DNA of 64,000 bases from Alkalibacillus haloalkaliphilus (GTDB lineage: Bacteria > Bacillota > Bacilli > Bacillales > Alkalibacillaceae). The stretch covers positions 18,114 to 82,113 of the forward strand of contig NZ_BJYA01000019.1 of the NCBI RefSeq assembly GCF_007991275.1. The letters run 5' to 3'. Every line of letters begins with the position of its first letter. Within the stretch, counting starts at the first letter, position 1. Positions 7,569-16,732 of this stretch are shown here, piece after piece. The notes under the pieces were generated by a model, which worked only from the letters and a program-made list of their open reading frames with translations, searched no databases and was not told where the DNA came from. The position numbers were made by a program, and so were the translations under genes.

Positions 7569-8777
7569 TTAATTTATTTGATTAAATAGCTCAAACATTG
7601 GAATAACAATGGCGAGCACAATCGTACCAACAATTACAGACAACGTAATAATTAATAAAGGCTCTAATAAAGATTTTAGTTGATCCGTTGCTGTGTCGAC
7701 ATCGTCTTCATAGAATGTTGCTACTTGCCCAAGCATTTCTGGTAAAGAATTCGTTTTCTCCCCTACTTCAATCATTTGTGTTACAAGGTATGGGTAAGCC
7801 CAATGTTGACGTAATGGCTTAACTAATGACTCCCCTTGCTTTAAAGACGACTCAGCATCTTGTAACGTTTGTTTTATAACTTTGTTTTTTAATGTTTGCT
7901 CTGTTAGCTGTAATGCTTGAATGATTGGTACATTGTTGTATAGCAAAGAACTTAATGTTCTTGTCATTGAAGCCATATTCGATTTTAAGATTAATGAACC
8001 AAACCCTGGTGACTTCAATAAATAATAATCTACTTTCTTACGTAAATGATCTCGTTGTAAAACCATAATCAGTATTAAACTAAATAATAGAGCAATTAAG
8101 CCAAATAAGTACCAATAACTAGTCAATAAACCACTAATCCCTAAGACAACCTGTGTAACTATAGGTAAACTAGCATCAAACTGACTAAACATATCAATAA
8201 ATTCTGGTACGACATACATCATTAGAAAGATTACAACACCAATTGCGACTAGACCTACAGTTACTGGATAAGCGAAAGTAGATTTCACTTTTTGTGATGT
8301 TTTATAATGCTTATGGTAATAATCAGCTAGTTTAGATAGTGTTTCTTCTAATGATCCACTTCTTTCACCACTATGGACCATGTTAACGAAAATGTTTGAG
8401 AAGATTTCTGGGTGCTTTTTTAACGCGTTTGTTAACGAACTACCTTGTCTCATATCAATTTCTACGTAATACAAGGCGGATTTTAATTGCTTTTGCTTCG
8501 TTTGTTCTCGCAAAACATTTAATGAATCAACTATTGTAAGTCCCGCTTTTAATAGTGCGGCAAATTGTTGGAGAAATACGACAAAATCACGGTTCTTCAC
8601 AGGATTACCGAAATGAATATCCTTCGTCCAAATCGATTGCTTTACTTCTTCAATCGATTCAATTTTCAATCCTTCATCTCTTAATCTAGCTTTTGCTAAA
8701 TCAATATTATAGGCTTCTAGCTTACCTTGCTTTTCATTGCCGTTATAATCAGCGGCTATATATTTAAAAGAAGCCAT
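7569..8777 (-). CDS. pilC: Type IV pilus inner-membrane platform protein PilC/GspF
   Basis: A 402-residue member of the GspF/PilC/ComGB family: two repeated GspF domains, each a cytoplasmic helical bundle followed by a transmembrane helix. First-domain motifs include FVVFLQQFAALLKAGLTIVD and MVHSGERSGSLEETL; the second has MTRTLSSLLYNNVPIIQAL and MIEVGEKTNSLPEML. The C-terminal membrane segment is LLEPLLIITLSVIVGTIVLAIVIPMFEL. It couples the PilB motor to pilin insertion. It lies 22 nt downstream of pilB and 24 nt upstream of pilA in the same transcript. Confidence 0.9.
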   Translation of the reverse strand: MASFKYIAADYNGNEKQGKLEAYNIDLAKARLRDEGLKIESIEEVKQSIWTKDIHFGNPVKNRDFVVFLQQFAALLKAGLTIVDSLNVLREQTKQKQLKSALYYVEIDMRQGSSLTNALKKHPEIFSNIFVNMVHSGERSGSLEETLSKLADYYHKHYKTSQKVKSTFAYPVTVGLVAIGVVIFLMMYVVPEFIDMFSQFDASLPIVTQVVLGISGLLTSYWYLFGLIALLFSLILIMVLQRDHLRKKVDYYLLKSPGFGSLILKSNMASMTRTLSSLLYNNVPIIQALQLTEQTLKNKVIKQTLQDAESSLKQGESLVKPLRQHWAYPYLVTQMIEVGEKTNSLPEMLGQVATFYEDDVDTATDQLKSLLEPLLIITLSVIVGTIVLAIVIPMFELFNQIN

Positions 8778-8799
8778 ACTTCTACCTCCAACAATTCAA

Positions 8800-10458
8800 T
8801 CACTCTGTAGCGACTCTATATACTTCTTCTAAAGTCGTAACACCTTGTTCAACTTTACGCAATCCATCTTCAAATAGAGGCGTAAAACCTTGTTGTTTAG
8901 CGATTTTTTCTATTTCTACTTTTGTCTTACCATTTAAAATTGCCTCTCTAATTGGATCGTCGATGTAAAGCACTTCATGAATCGCTGTTCGGCCCCGATA
9001 TCCTGTGTTGTTACATGTCGGACAGCCTGTTCCTGTAGCAACTTGATGAATGTGAACGCTATGTCTTTCAAACACTTTGCGTTCTAATTCTGTTAAGTTA
9101 CGCTTCTCACTACAGTCGCGGCAAATGGTACGAACTAAACGTTGAGCAACAACACCGTTAAGTGAAGAGCCGACTAAAAACATTTCAACATCCATATTAA
9201 CTAACCGATTTATTGCACCAGTTGAATCATTTGTATGCAATGTACTCAAAACAAGGTGGCCGGTAATCGAAGCGCGCACAGCCATATTTGCTGTTTCACC
9301 ATCACGTATTTCACCAACCATAATAATATCTGGATCTTGTCTTAATATCGACTTTAAGCCTGAAGAAAAAGTTAGACCTACTTGTGGGTTAACTTGAATT
9401 TGATTAACTCCTTCTAGCTCATACTCTACAGGGTCTTCCACTGTAATTAAGTTAGATTGCTCACCATTTAAATGAGTTAATGCTGCATACATCGTAGACG
9501 TTTTACCTGACCCCGTCGGACCAGTTAACAACACGATGCCATACGGTTTCTCAATCATTTGTTTAAATTTTTGAAGATTGTCTTGCTCAAACCCTATATC
9601 ACCAAGTCTATTTGATACCGTCATCGTATCTAATACACGAATGACAATTTTCTCACCGAAAATAGTCGGCAATGTGCTTACTCTTAAATCAACATTTCGT
9701 CCTTCAACGACTCGTTTGATTCGTCCATCTTGTGGGATTCTCTGTTGTGTAATATCTAAATTAGCCATAATTTTTATTCGTGTCGTTAATGAAGATTGAA
9801 CACTTCTAGCTAACGTTTGTTCATTTCTTAAAGCGCCATCAACACGTAGGCGAATAAGTACTTGATATTCCTGAGGATCTATATGGATATCACTTGCTTT
9901 TTCAACGACAGCCTGTTGAATTAACTGATTCATTAACTTAACGACAGGAGACGCTTCTTCTTCAAGAGACAAGTCTTCTGTTTGCTGATCTGGTTGAATG
10001 TCTTCAAACTCCTCAGTCAAATCTTCTCGTTCGTAAAGCTTCATGATACTTTGTCGGATTTCATCTTTTATGGCAATGACAGGTTCTATTTTAAACCCCG
10101 TCTGAAGTCTTAAGTTGTTTAATACGAAGTAATCGAGCGGGTCTGCTGTTGCGACAAACAGTTTATTTTGTTCACGCTTTAAAGGAATTACATTATTTTC
10201 TATTGCAAACTGTTTTGGTACAAGATTGAGAACGGATTGATCGAAAGCATAATTATGTAAGCGTTCATGTTCAATTCCTAACTGTTGCTGTAGCACTTCT
10301 ACTAATTGGATTTCAGTTATATGTCCTTCTTCAATTAATTTATCTCCGAGCTTTTGGTTCGACTCTTTTTCTTTTAATGCTTGTTCTAATTGCATTACAG
10401 TTATTAGGTTTTCTTGAACTAGAAGCTCACCTAAACGCAGTTTTATTTTTCGAGCCAA
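8800..10458 (-). CDS. pilB: Type IV pilus extension ATPase PilB/GspE
   Basis: A 552-residue secretion ATPase. The N-terminal ~150 residues form an MshEN-type domain (RLGELLVQENLITVMQLEQAL and the following repeat), which in relatives binds cyclic di-GMP. The C-terminal motor has Walker A GPTGSGKTS, the Asp box EDPVEYELEG, Walker B RQDPDIIMVGEIRD, the His box THLV/STLHTND and a zinc tetracysteine set (CRDC ... CPTC). It is the first gene of the leftward operon and powers pilus extension. No second ATPase of the retraction type (PilT) is found nearby. A GGDEF protein is encoded 19 kb away, which makes c-di-GMP control conceivable. Confidence 0.92.
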   Translation of the reverse strand: MARKIKLRLGELLVQENLITVMQLEQALKEKESNQKLGDKLIEEGHITEIQLVEVLQQQLGIEHERLHNYAFDQSVLNLVPKQFAIENNVIPLKREQNKLFVATADPLDYFVLNNLRLQTGFKIEPVIAIKDEIRQSIMKLYEREDLTEEFEDIQPDQQTEDLSLEEEASPVVKLMNQLIQQAVVEKASDIHIDPQEYQVLIRLRVDGALRNEQTLARSVQSSLTTRIKIMANLDITQQRIPQDGRIKRVVEGRNVDLRVSTLPTIFGEKIVIRVLDTMTVSNRLGDIGFEQDNLQKFKQMIEKPYGIVLLTGPTGSGKTSTMYAALTHLNGEQSNLITVEDPVEYELEGVNQIQVNPQVGLTFSSGLKSILRQDPDIIMVGEIRDGETANMAVRASITGHLVLSTLHTNDSTGAINRLVNMDVEMFLVGSSLNGVVAQRLVRTICRDCSEKRNLTELERKVFERHSVHIHQVATGTGCPTCNNTGYRGRTAIHEVLYIDDPIREAILNGKTKVEIEKIAKQQGFTPLFEDGLRKVEQGVTTLEEVYRVATE

Positions 10459-10588
10459 AATTAGACTTCCTTTCTATCAATCTCTAAAAATCTTACACCG
10501 AATGATATAATAGCTATTAATTAGACAAATTTTATACTATCATTTTTATTATAAGACTTTTTGACTAAAAAATCGAGGGTTGATTGTA

Positions 10589-11023
10589 TTGTTAATGAAA
10601 ATACTTAAAAACAATAAAGGTGTATCTTTAATAGAAATACTTGGGGCACTCGTTATATTATCAATTATTCTAATCGGATTTTTCTCCATGTTTACTCAAG
10701 TAGCCTCCATGCAAAATGTTACTGAAGAAGAAGTAGTCGCGACTAATCTAATTAAAGTAGCATTAGAAGATGTGCAATCTACAGAACTAAGTACTAGTAC
10801 TTTTGGTACATATGAAGAATTTAACCAAAGTGGTTTACCTACGATTCCATCTGTTCAACAATCGGGAGCCTTTGTCACTAATGAGGACTATCTTTTGAGA
10901 CTGACATTATCTAATGAAGAACATTCAGAGCAATTACTAAAAGCTACACTTCACGTTGTAAACAGTGATGGTAGAAATTTGGCTCACACTTACACTTATA
11001 TTGAGGTGGCAGAAGATGAATAA
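10589..11023 (+). CDS. Minor type IV prepilin (PilV/GspI-like)
   Basis: A prepilin of about 144 residues. NNKG|VSLIEILGALVILSIILIGFFSMF is a classical class III signal with Glu at +5 and a hydrophobic helix. The remaining domain is short and acidic with no cysteines. The start is uncertain: TTG at 10589 has GAGGG 9 nt upstream, ATG at 10595 lies further away, and TTG at 10580 overlaps the GAGGG site. It opens a three-gene operon divergent from pilB across an AT-rich 120-bp region. The 3' end overlaps the next gene by 8 nt. Confidence 0.78.
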   Translation: MLMKILKNNKGVSLIEILGALVILSIILIGFFSMFTQVASMQNVTEEEVVATNLIKVALEDVQSTELSTSTFGTYEEFNQSGLPTIPSVQQSGAFVTNEDYLLRLTLSNEEHSEQLLKATLHVVNSDGRNLAHTYTYIEVAEDE

Positions 11024-11492
11024 CTCAAAAGGGATAACACTTATTGAACTACTTGGTGCGATCGTTCTAACGTTCATTGTTGGAAGTTTAGTCTTCTCTA
11101 TCCTCATACAATCAATTGAAAACTACCAACAATCAGAGTTACGTTCAAAAGCTCAAACAGATGTCAATCGACTTATTTATAATTTGACGAACATTCATCA
11201 ATCTTCTCAAGTGTATACGATTGAACAATCAACAGAATCTTCTCTTACTGTTACAATAGAACGAGATGAAACGACAACATATGAATTTAACGGACACCCT
11301 TTTAAATATGAGCTAACCATTGACGGTTCAAACGTCTCAATCAGTGAACCTATAGCATTATACTTTCAAGAAAAGCCTTCTTATTCTTTATCAGTTACAG
11401 TAACTCAACCAGACAACCCAAGATTTAACTCCTTAGAAATCACGACAAACATTTCACGAATCACACCTGCAGGAAGCGGTGAAAACGAATGA
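11016..11492 (+). CDS. Minor type IV prepilin (PilW/GspJ-like)
   Basis: A 158-residue prepilin starting MNNSKG|ITLIELLGAIVLTFIVGSLVFSILIQ, with Glu at +5. Its layout (helix, then LRSKAQTDVNRLIYNLTNIHQSSQVYTIE and a beta-rich end) is that of GspJ/PilW-type minor pilins, which help to prime assembly. The ATG at 11016 follows GAGGTGG at a suitable distance; an earlier in-frame start would read through the previous gene. It overlaps the upstream gene by 8 nt and the downstream gene by 4 nt, so the three minor pilins are made together. Confidence 0.78.
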   Translation: MNNSKGITLIELLGAIVLTFIVGSLVFSILIQSIENYQQSELRSKAQTDVNRLIYNLTNIHQSSQVYTIEQSTESSLTVTIERDETTTYEFNGHPFKYELTIDGSNVSISEPIALYFQEKPSYSLSVTVTQPDNPRFNSLEITTNISRITPAGSGENE

Positions 11493-12712
11493 ACTTTAAC
11501 AAGATTAATAATAATCATGGAGCTGTTTTAATAATCGTCTTATTGACAGTTGTTTTGATCATGCTATTTTCAACCGTTATGATGAATAGTGTTATGACAA
11601 CCGCTAAACAAAATGAAGTGATCGAAGCGAATTACCGAGCTACACATGTTGTAGAAATGGGAGCAACATTCGTACAACATACTCTTGCGGACTATTTTGG
11701 TGAAAATGGTTTTGAAACTAGTGATTCCTACTTACAGGAGTTAGAGTCGACCATTAATGAGAAAGTTGATAAAGTAGAAATAGACCCAGATTATCCTAAT
11801 ACAACTTTTGAAATTAGTGAAGCATTTGAGTACGAACACAATGAAAATTTTAGCCGTATCATGATAGTTCTAACAGGCTATGACTCTAATTATGAACAAG
11901 ACTTAACATTAACTTTTACTATAGGTGGTAGTAGTGATCGTTCGGATAAATGGGAAGATGTAAGTAGTAGCCCACCGCCACCTCCAGAAGATGCTGATGA
12001 AGAATACGACGAACAACAAACTTGGAAAAATAACAATTGTGAGGACCTATCTGACTCTTCGGTTTACTTAAAAGATGGGGGTAGCATTCAATGTAATATG
12101 ACGACACAAGACTTATATGTTGAAGGAGACTTCGATATATCGAGTAGCAACTCACTTACTGTCACAGGAAATGCCACGTTTGATGACGTTGATATTAGTG
12201 GACTTTCACAACTGTTCATTCATGGGCATGCACATTTCACTTCAGTTTTATCAAGTGAAAACAACCCGAACAGTGAGTATTTATCTTGTGGTAATTCACG
12301 TTTTCATGATGGTGTGGAATATCGGGGTGAATTCAAAGTCAATATGCACACGATTTCAGACAACACATTCAGCTTGGATAACGGGAGTGTTCAGTTTGGT
12401 GGTGACACACTTCTACTTAATGGATTAGAGTTATCTAATGCAAGCTTACATGCGGGCGGGGACTTAATTATTGAACATAACGAACAGCTTGATGCTGCCA
12501 ATTATTTGGCCAATATCCAAGGCGACATCACTATGTCCGACGGTGACTTAATAATCTTAAATGCAGATGGCGATGAAGCGCTTAACCCTGAAAGTAGTTC
12601 CGTCACTTATGAGGCTGAACCACCTACATTTCCAGAGTGCGATGACGTTACAATTCCTAGCTTCGGTGACGAAGACGATTTTGAAGTAATCTTAGATGAT
12701 ATCCAATACTAA
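11489..12712 (+). CDS. PilX/GspK-like tip pilin with beta-helix-like C-terminal domain
   Basis: A 407-residue protein with a pilin-type N-terminus, NNHG|AVLIIVLLTVVLIMLFSTVMM, that lacks the Glu at +5 kept by the other three pilins. Loss of Glu5 is typical of GspK/PilX proteins that cap the fibre. After a PilX-like region (to about residue 150) comes a proline/acid linker (SSPPPPPEDADEEYDEQQ). A long repetitive beta-rich part follows (LKDGGSIQCNMTTQDLYVEG, then SNSLTVTGNATFDDVDISG and LELSNASLHAGGDLIIEH), reminiscent of bactofilin or right-handed beta-helix coils. It may be a tip adhesin. Four cysteines occur in this domain. It ends the operon at a strong terminator. Confidence 0.75.
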   Translation: MNFNKINNNHGAVLIIVLLTVVLIMLFSTVMMNSVMTTAKQNEVIEANYRATHVVEMGATFVQHTLADYFGENGFETSDSYLQELESTINEKVDKVEIDPDYPNTTFEISEAFEYEHNENFSRIMIVLTGYDSNYEQDLTLTFTIGGSSDRSDKWEDVSSSPPPPPEDADEEYDEQQTWKNNNCEDLSDSSVYLKDGGSIQCNMTTQDLYVEGDFDISSSNSLTVTGNATFDDVDISGLSQLFIHGHAHFTSVLSSENNPNSEYLSCGNSRFHDGVEYRGEFKVNMHTISDNTFSLDNGSVQFGGDTLLLNGLELSNASLHAGGDLIIEHNEQLDAANYLANIQGDITMSDGDLIILNADGDEALNPESSSVTYEAEPPTFPECDDVTIPSFGDEDDFEVILDDIQY

Positions 12713-12749
12713 AAAACATCCCTTCTCAATGTATGAGAGGGGATGTTTT
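12713..12749. terminator. Bidirectional terminator after the minor-pilin operon
   Basis: AAAACATCCCTTCTC (12713-12727) pairs with GAGAGGGGATGTTTT (12735-12749) with one G-U pair. A and T tracts on both sides make it usable by the convergent glycosylase gene too. Confidence 0.9.
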
Positions 12750-12763
12750 GCTTAAACTTGATT

Positions 12764-13636
12764 CTATCCTTCGATACTTCGCCACAACGTTAAGGCAGCA
12801 TAACTTCGATATGGAGACCACTTTTGTGCTGCTTTTTCAATGACATCTTTTTTCGGTTTCTCTTCCATTCGCCATTCTTTCTTTAATGCATTTTGTATAC
12901 CTACATCTGCTGCAGGGAATAAATCTTCTCGACCTAGACCGAACATAAGCCAATTTTGCACTGTCCAAGGGCCAACCCCGCGTACTTTGCCTAATTCTTT
13001 CATGACTTCTTCATTCGACTTTTTCGCAAATGCTCCTAACTCCAACTCACCATTTGCGATCAACCTCGATGTATCAATGACGTATTCAGCTTTACGCTGA
13101 CTAAACTGTAAGTCTTTTAGGTCTTGATAATCTAGCTTTGCAACGACTTCTGGTTTTGGATAAAACCATGAACCGTCAACTTGTTCTCCAAACTTCTGGA
13201 CAAATCGAGTCGATAACGTATAGGCAAATTTCATGTTCAATTGTTGATGAATGATAACTTTCATCAATGAATCGTACAAGTGAAAATCTTTAACAATCGG
13301 AGTGCCTGCATACGTAAAAAACAATCTTGCTAAATCTGACTCTTCAAAGAAGTCTTCAACATCTTGCAAATCACGATCCCATTGGAACAAGTTGCGAATA
13401 TGCTCAAATACAACGTCTTGGTCTTCATCATAATCAGACATAACTGAAAAAACCGGTTTTTCCGTTGTTCCTTCCCCTTTAACCCTTACAACACATTTGT
13501 TGTCTTGATCTATACGAACAGGCACGTCTACCCAACGTTCCTTCATGTTTACGTTAATTAACGGATCCATATCTAATCGTTGTAATGTATAATCAAAGTC
13601 ATAAATGCCTGCTGCATGGTAATACTCTTTCCACAT
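12764..13636 (-). CDS. DNA-3-methyladenine glycosylase, AlkA-type (YfjP-like)
   Basis: A 290-residue HhH-GPD base-excision repair enzyme. The helix-hairpin-helix is LGKVRGVGPWTVQNWLMFGL (about residues 220-239), followed by REDLFPAADVGIQNAL with the catalytic Asp. The substrate side has HQQLNMKFAYTLSTRFVQKFG. The N-terminal ~115 residues form the AlkA-type beta domain (FDYTLQRLDMDPL). It should excise alkylated purines. It is a single-gene unit with GGGAGAGG before the ATG. The length matches the family. Confidence 0.85.
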   Translation of the reverse strand: MWKEYYHAAGIYDFDYTLQRLDMDPLINVNMKERWVDVPVRIDQDNKCVVRVKGEGTTEKPVFSVMSDYDEDQDVVFEHIRNLFQWDRDLQDVEDFFEESDLARLFFTYAGTPIVKDFHLYDSLMKVIIHQQLNMKFAYTLSTRFVQKFGEQVDGSWFYPKPEVVAKLDYQDLKDLQFSQRKAEYVIDTSRLIANGELELGAFAKKSNEEVMKELGKVRGVGPWTVQNWLMFGLGREDLFPAADVGIQNALKKEWRMEEKPKKDVIEKAAQKWSPYRSYAALTLWRSIEG

Positions 13637-13715
13637 ACTTTCCTCTCCCTTATTTTGAGCAACCTAGAATGTTTCTTTTAGTTTACAACTTTTGCAGGAC
13701 TTTTAGCAAAAACTT

Positions 13716-14492
13716 TTAACCAACCGGTACTGAATGGTGCCACACTAAATCATCTAAAGAACCAAATTCATAATCTTGATCTCTTAACTCATCAATTAAA
13801 TAACCGAGTGCTTCGGCATTATCTTCTGTCACAGCATGTAACAATATAATAGCTCCTGGGTGAACTTGCCTTAACACTTCATCAAACGCATGTTTCCACC
13901 CTTTATTTTCATCGCGATTCCAATCAACTAAAGCTACTGTCCAAAATATATTCGTATAGCCTAGCTCATCAGTCAATTTCAACGTTCTTTCACTAAAGAT
14001 CCCTTTTGCTGGACGGAAAAACTTCACTACTTCTTGATCAGTTGTATTTATAATTTTCTCATCTAAAACTTTTAAGTCTTCTTTTACCTTATCATCACTT
14101 ACTTTAGTATAATCCAAATGATCATTTGAGTGATTGCCAATGATATGCCCCTCTTCCACTTTACGTTTTACAAGCTCTGGTTGATCATCGACATAATGCC
14201 CGGTTAAAAAGAAAGTCGCTGGCACATCTTTTTCATTTAACACATCAAGTATTTGTTCTGTATAACCTTGCTCATAGCCACTATCAAATGTTAAATAAAC
14301 CATGCGATTTTCTTCATCACCTAAATACAGACCATTGTACTTTTCAATTAATGGGCCATAAAACCCTAAGTCAGGAGGCATTTCATTGTATTGTTTCTTA
14401 TATCCATACCCGTATGACTCATTAGAAACTGCGTTGACTGGCACACTAAAAATTAATAACACGACGATCGTTAAAAACGTTAGCTTCTTCAT
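13716..14492 (-). CDS. pdaA: Delta-lactam-biosynthetic de-N-acetylase PdaA
   Basis: A 258-residue secreted polysaccharide deacetylase with an N-terminal signal peptide (KKLTFLTIVVLLIFSVPVNAVS). The NodB domain shows YLTFDSGYEQGYT as motif 1, the HSNDH metal ligands (about residue 121) as motif 2, RPAKG as motif 3, and LLHAVTEDN near the end as the catalytic-His motif. The TFDxGYE form of motif 1 and the length point to PdaA, which removes acetyl groups from muramic acid to make the muramic delta-lactam of the spore cortex. That supports an endospore-forming host. The start follows GGGAGG. Confidence 0.85.
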   Translation of the reverse strand: MKKLTFLTIVVLLIFSVPVNAVSNESYGYGYKKQYNEMPPDLGFYGPLIEKYNGLYLGDEENRMVYLTFDSGYEQGYTEQILDVLNEKDVPATFFLTGHYVDDQPELVKRKVEEGHIIGNHSNDHLDYTKVSDDKVKEDLKVLDEKIINTTDQEVVKFFRPAKGIFSERTLKLTDELGYTNIFWTVALVDWNRDENKGWKHAFDEVLRQVHPGAIILLHAVTEDNAEALGYLIDELRDQDYEFGSLDDLVWHHSVPVG

Positions 14493-14572
14493 AACAAACC
14501 TCCCATTTTAAGACCTATAACCTTAATATGATTCATGCATAGTAAAATTATGAATGGAAGGCATTGGGTAAG

Positions 14573-14605
14573 AAAAAGCCCTCTCCAATTTTTATGAAGA
14601 GGGTT
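14573..14605 (-). terminator. Terminator of the YuiF-type transporter gene
   Basis: Reading leftward, AACCCTCTTC pairs with GGAGAGGGC, followed by TTTTT (14577-14573). It sits 6 nt after the stop codon at 14612. Confidence 0.85.
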
Positions 14606-14611
14606 AAACAA

Positions 14612-15925
14612 TTATAGTAAGACAGCTCCAATTAATCCGAAGATGAAGATCGGAATATTGAAGTGTAAGAACGTCGGTACACACGTATCCCAAATGTGGT
14701 TATGTTTACCATCAACATTCAAACCTGCTGTTGGTCCAAGTGTGCTATCTGAAGCTGGGCTACCAGCATCACCTAAAGCACCAGCAGTACCGATTAGTAC
14801 CGCAATTGCCATCGGTGAAAACCCTGCCGCTGTAGCGATTGGAACATATAAAACGGCTAAAATTGGAATGGTACCAAACGATGTACCAATACCCATTGTA
14901 ATGACTAAACCAACTAATAATAAAATAAACGCAATAAATAGTTGATTTCCTTCTAACAGACCTGAAGAAGCGTTAACTAATGCTTCAACTGAACCCGTTT
15001 CTTGTAAGATACCCGCAAAACCTGATGCAGTTAGCATAATAAAGGCAATCATCCCCATCATACTAATACCACGACTCATAACATCTTCAATTTGACGATA
15101 TGGAACAGCTACTAGTAAGAACATTAAAACTAAACCGGTTAAAGCACCAAGTACCATTTCCTCAGTTACAATTTGGACAACTAATGCTGCAACAATAGCA
15201 ATAATAGTCATCGTGTGCTTGCGTTCAAATACGAATGGCGCATCATCTATTTCTTCAACTGTACTCGGCTCACTTTCTGGTTCAATTTGACTGTAATCAC
15301 GTTTTTTACGGTAAGTGATCGTTAAAGCAATAATTAAACCAAACACCATCCCAAGGCCTGGTGCAAGCATGGCAAAAGTCACATCAGCTAAAGGTAGCAC
15401 TACTCCATTTTCCTCCATATGTTCTTGGATCAAACCTTGGAAGATTAATCCAAATCCTAAAGGAACCATGACATAAGGCGCTTTAAGACCAAAAGTTAAA
15501 GCTGTTGCGACAGCTCGTCGGTCGATTTGAATTCGATCAAACAAAGCAATTAATGGTGGAATTAAAACCGGTATAAACGCAATGTGAACTGGAATGACGT
15601 TTTGGGATAGCGAGGCGATCACAACAATTACACCTAACATTACCCCTCTTCTACCTTTAATAGCTCGTCTTAAAAACTGCACGAATCCTTTTGTAATACC
15701 AGTTAAGGCAATTGCGATTGCAAATCCACCCAACAAAATATAACTAAGTGCTGTATTAGCACCACCTGCCATACTAGTAGTGAAAATATCAACTAAATCT
15801 CCAAATGACAACCCGGCCATTAAACCAGCTGTCATTGCTGAAACGACTATAGCTAATAGCACGTTTACTCTAAACAAACTTAAAATAACCATTAATAAAA
15901 CAGATATAATAACAATTGAAGCCAT
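14612..15925 (-). CDS. Na+/H+ antiporter-like transporter, YuiF/NhaC superfamily
   Basis: A 437-residue protein with about 11 transmembrane segments. The N-terminal half has SYILLGGFAIAIALTGITKGFV and VIASLSQNVIPVHIAFIPVLIPP, and the C-terminal half has GTSFGTIPILAVLYVPIATAAG and GTAGALGDAGSPASDSTLGPTAGLN, which are hallmarks of the Na_H_antiporter/YuiF family. Members are variously annotated as Na+/H+ antiporters or amino-acid transporters, and the substrate cannot be read from sequence. An acidic cytoplasmic loop (SQIEPESEPSTVEEIDDAP) splits the halves. It is monocistronic with its own terminator. Confidence 0.8.
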   Translation of the reverse strand: MASIVIISVLLMVILSLFRVNVLLAIVVSAMTAGLMAGLSFGDLVDIFTTSMAGGANTALSYILLGGFAIAIALTGITKGFVQFLRRAIKGRRGVMLGVIVVIASLSQNVIPVHIAFIPVLIPPLIALFDRIQIDRRAVATALTFGLKAPYVMVPLGFGLIFQGLIQEHMEENGVVLPLADVTFAMLAPGLGMVFGLIIALTITYRKKRDYSQIEPESEPSTVEEIDDAPFVFERKHTMTIIAIVAALVVQIVTEEMVLGALTGLVLMFLLVAVPYRQIEDVMSRGISMMGMIAFIMLTASGFAGILQETGSVEALVNASSGLLEGNQLFIAFILLLVGLVITMGIGTSFGTIPILAVLYVPIATAAGFSPMAIAVLIGTAGALGDAGSPASDSTLGPTAGLNVDGKHNHIWDTCVPTFLHFNIPIFIFGLIGAVLL

Positions 15926-16010
15926 ATAACTTTCTCCCTTTTTGTTTATTTATTTCATTTCATTATCTCATTATCACGTTAACACTTTATCATAATAAAA
16001 TCTTTCATCA

Positions 16011-16052
16011 AAAAATTCAACCCCCTTTCATAAAAATCTTATGCGGGGGTTG
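16011..16052 (-). terminator. Terminator of the OsmC/SE1561 operon
   Basis: CAACCCCC (16052-16045 on the minus strand) pairs with GGGGGTTG (16025-16018), and a T-rich tract follows leftward (16015-16011). It lies 7 nt beyond the SE1561 stop. Confidence 0.85.
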
Positions 16053-16058
16053 TCCAAA

Positions 16059-16211
16059 TTATTGACTTAATTTTTCTTCCATTTCATTTAATAAGCTAAT
16101 GTAACGATCAATATCGTCTACTGTTAACTTCTCAGGATCAACTGACTCAATCTGCTCTAATAGGTTAGCTAGCCTTGATCTTACTGACTCTAGGTTCTTT
16201 TCATCTGACAT
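16059..16211 (-). CDS. SE1561 family small protein
   Basis: A 50-residue acidic, all-helical protein starting MSDEKNLESVRSRLANLLEQ and ending LLNEMEEKLSQ. It matches the SE1561 family of short Bacillales proteins with no known function. The VDPEKLTVDDIDRYI segment is the most conserved part as remembered. It begins 4 nt after the OsmC stop, so the two genes share a transcript. The real extent is supported by the terminator immediately downstream. Confidence 0.75.
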   Translation of the reverse strand: MSDEKNLESVRSRLANLLEQIESVDPEKLTVDDIDRYISLLNEMEEKLSQ

Positions 16212-16215
16212 GTGA

Positions 16216-16605
16216 TTACTCCTTGTTGATTGCTTCTACTGTTTCCTCAACTTCAATTGTCGGCACAACCGACTGGACCATTGAACAGTTTTTCGAAGCT
16301 GTATTTAAGCTTTTTTGTAATTTCTCTTCGTTTAAATTATGACCTGTTACTTTAAAGTGTAAATTAACCTTTTCAATTTTATTCACAGCATCATCACTTC
16401 TTTGAACTTCTGCTTCAACTGTCATTTCATCATATTCAATTTTCTGCTTTTGTAAAATACGCTTATATACTAAAACGCTACACCCTGCAAGTGATGACAT
16501 CATTAGTTGGAAAGGTCTAAACCCTTCTGATTCATCACCTGAAATGACTAACTGGTCATATTCTAAATCTGTTGTGACATGTTGGTCTGTTACGTTAAAT
16601 TTCAT
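16216..16605 (-). CDS. OsmC family protein
   Basis: A 129-residue OsmC/Ohr-superfamily protein. The segment LMMSSLAGCSVLVYKRILQK contains the first redox-type cysteine (about residue 42), and a second cysteine appears in TASKNCSMVQSV (about residue 107), which together can form the peroxidatic pair. The family reduces organic hydroperoxides or, in the YhfA branch, has unknown activity. It is divergent from the MFS gene and is the first gene of a two-gene unit with SE1561. The ATG follows AAAGGAG. Confidence 0.82.
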   Translation of the reverse strand: MKFNVTDQHVTTDLEYDQLVISGDESEGFRPFQLMMSSLAGCSVLVYKRILQKQKIEYDEMTVEAEVQRSDDAVNKIEKVNLHFKVTGHNLNEEKLQKSLNTASKNCSMVQSVVPTIEVEETVEAINKE

Positions 16606-16732
16606 TTCAAGCGCTCCTTTTATATTGTTTGTATTAGATTTATTTTAACACGAAATTACGATACAATAACACCATCTTAACTCGATTGGAGGGGTTCTGA
16701 TCGTTCATGCACGCGGAAGATTCGCTATCTTA

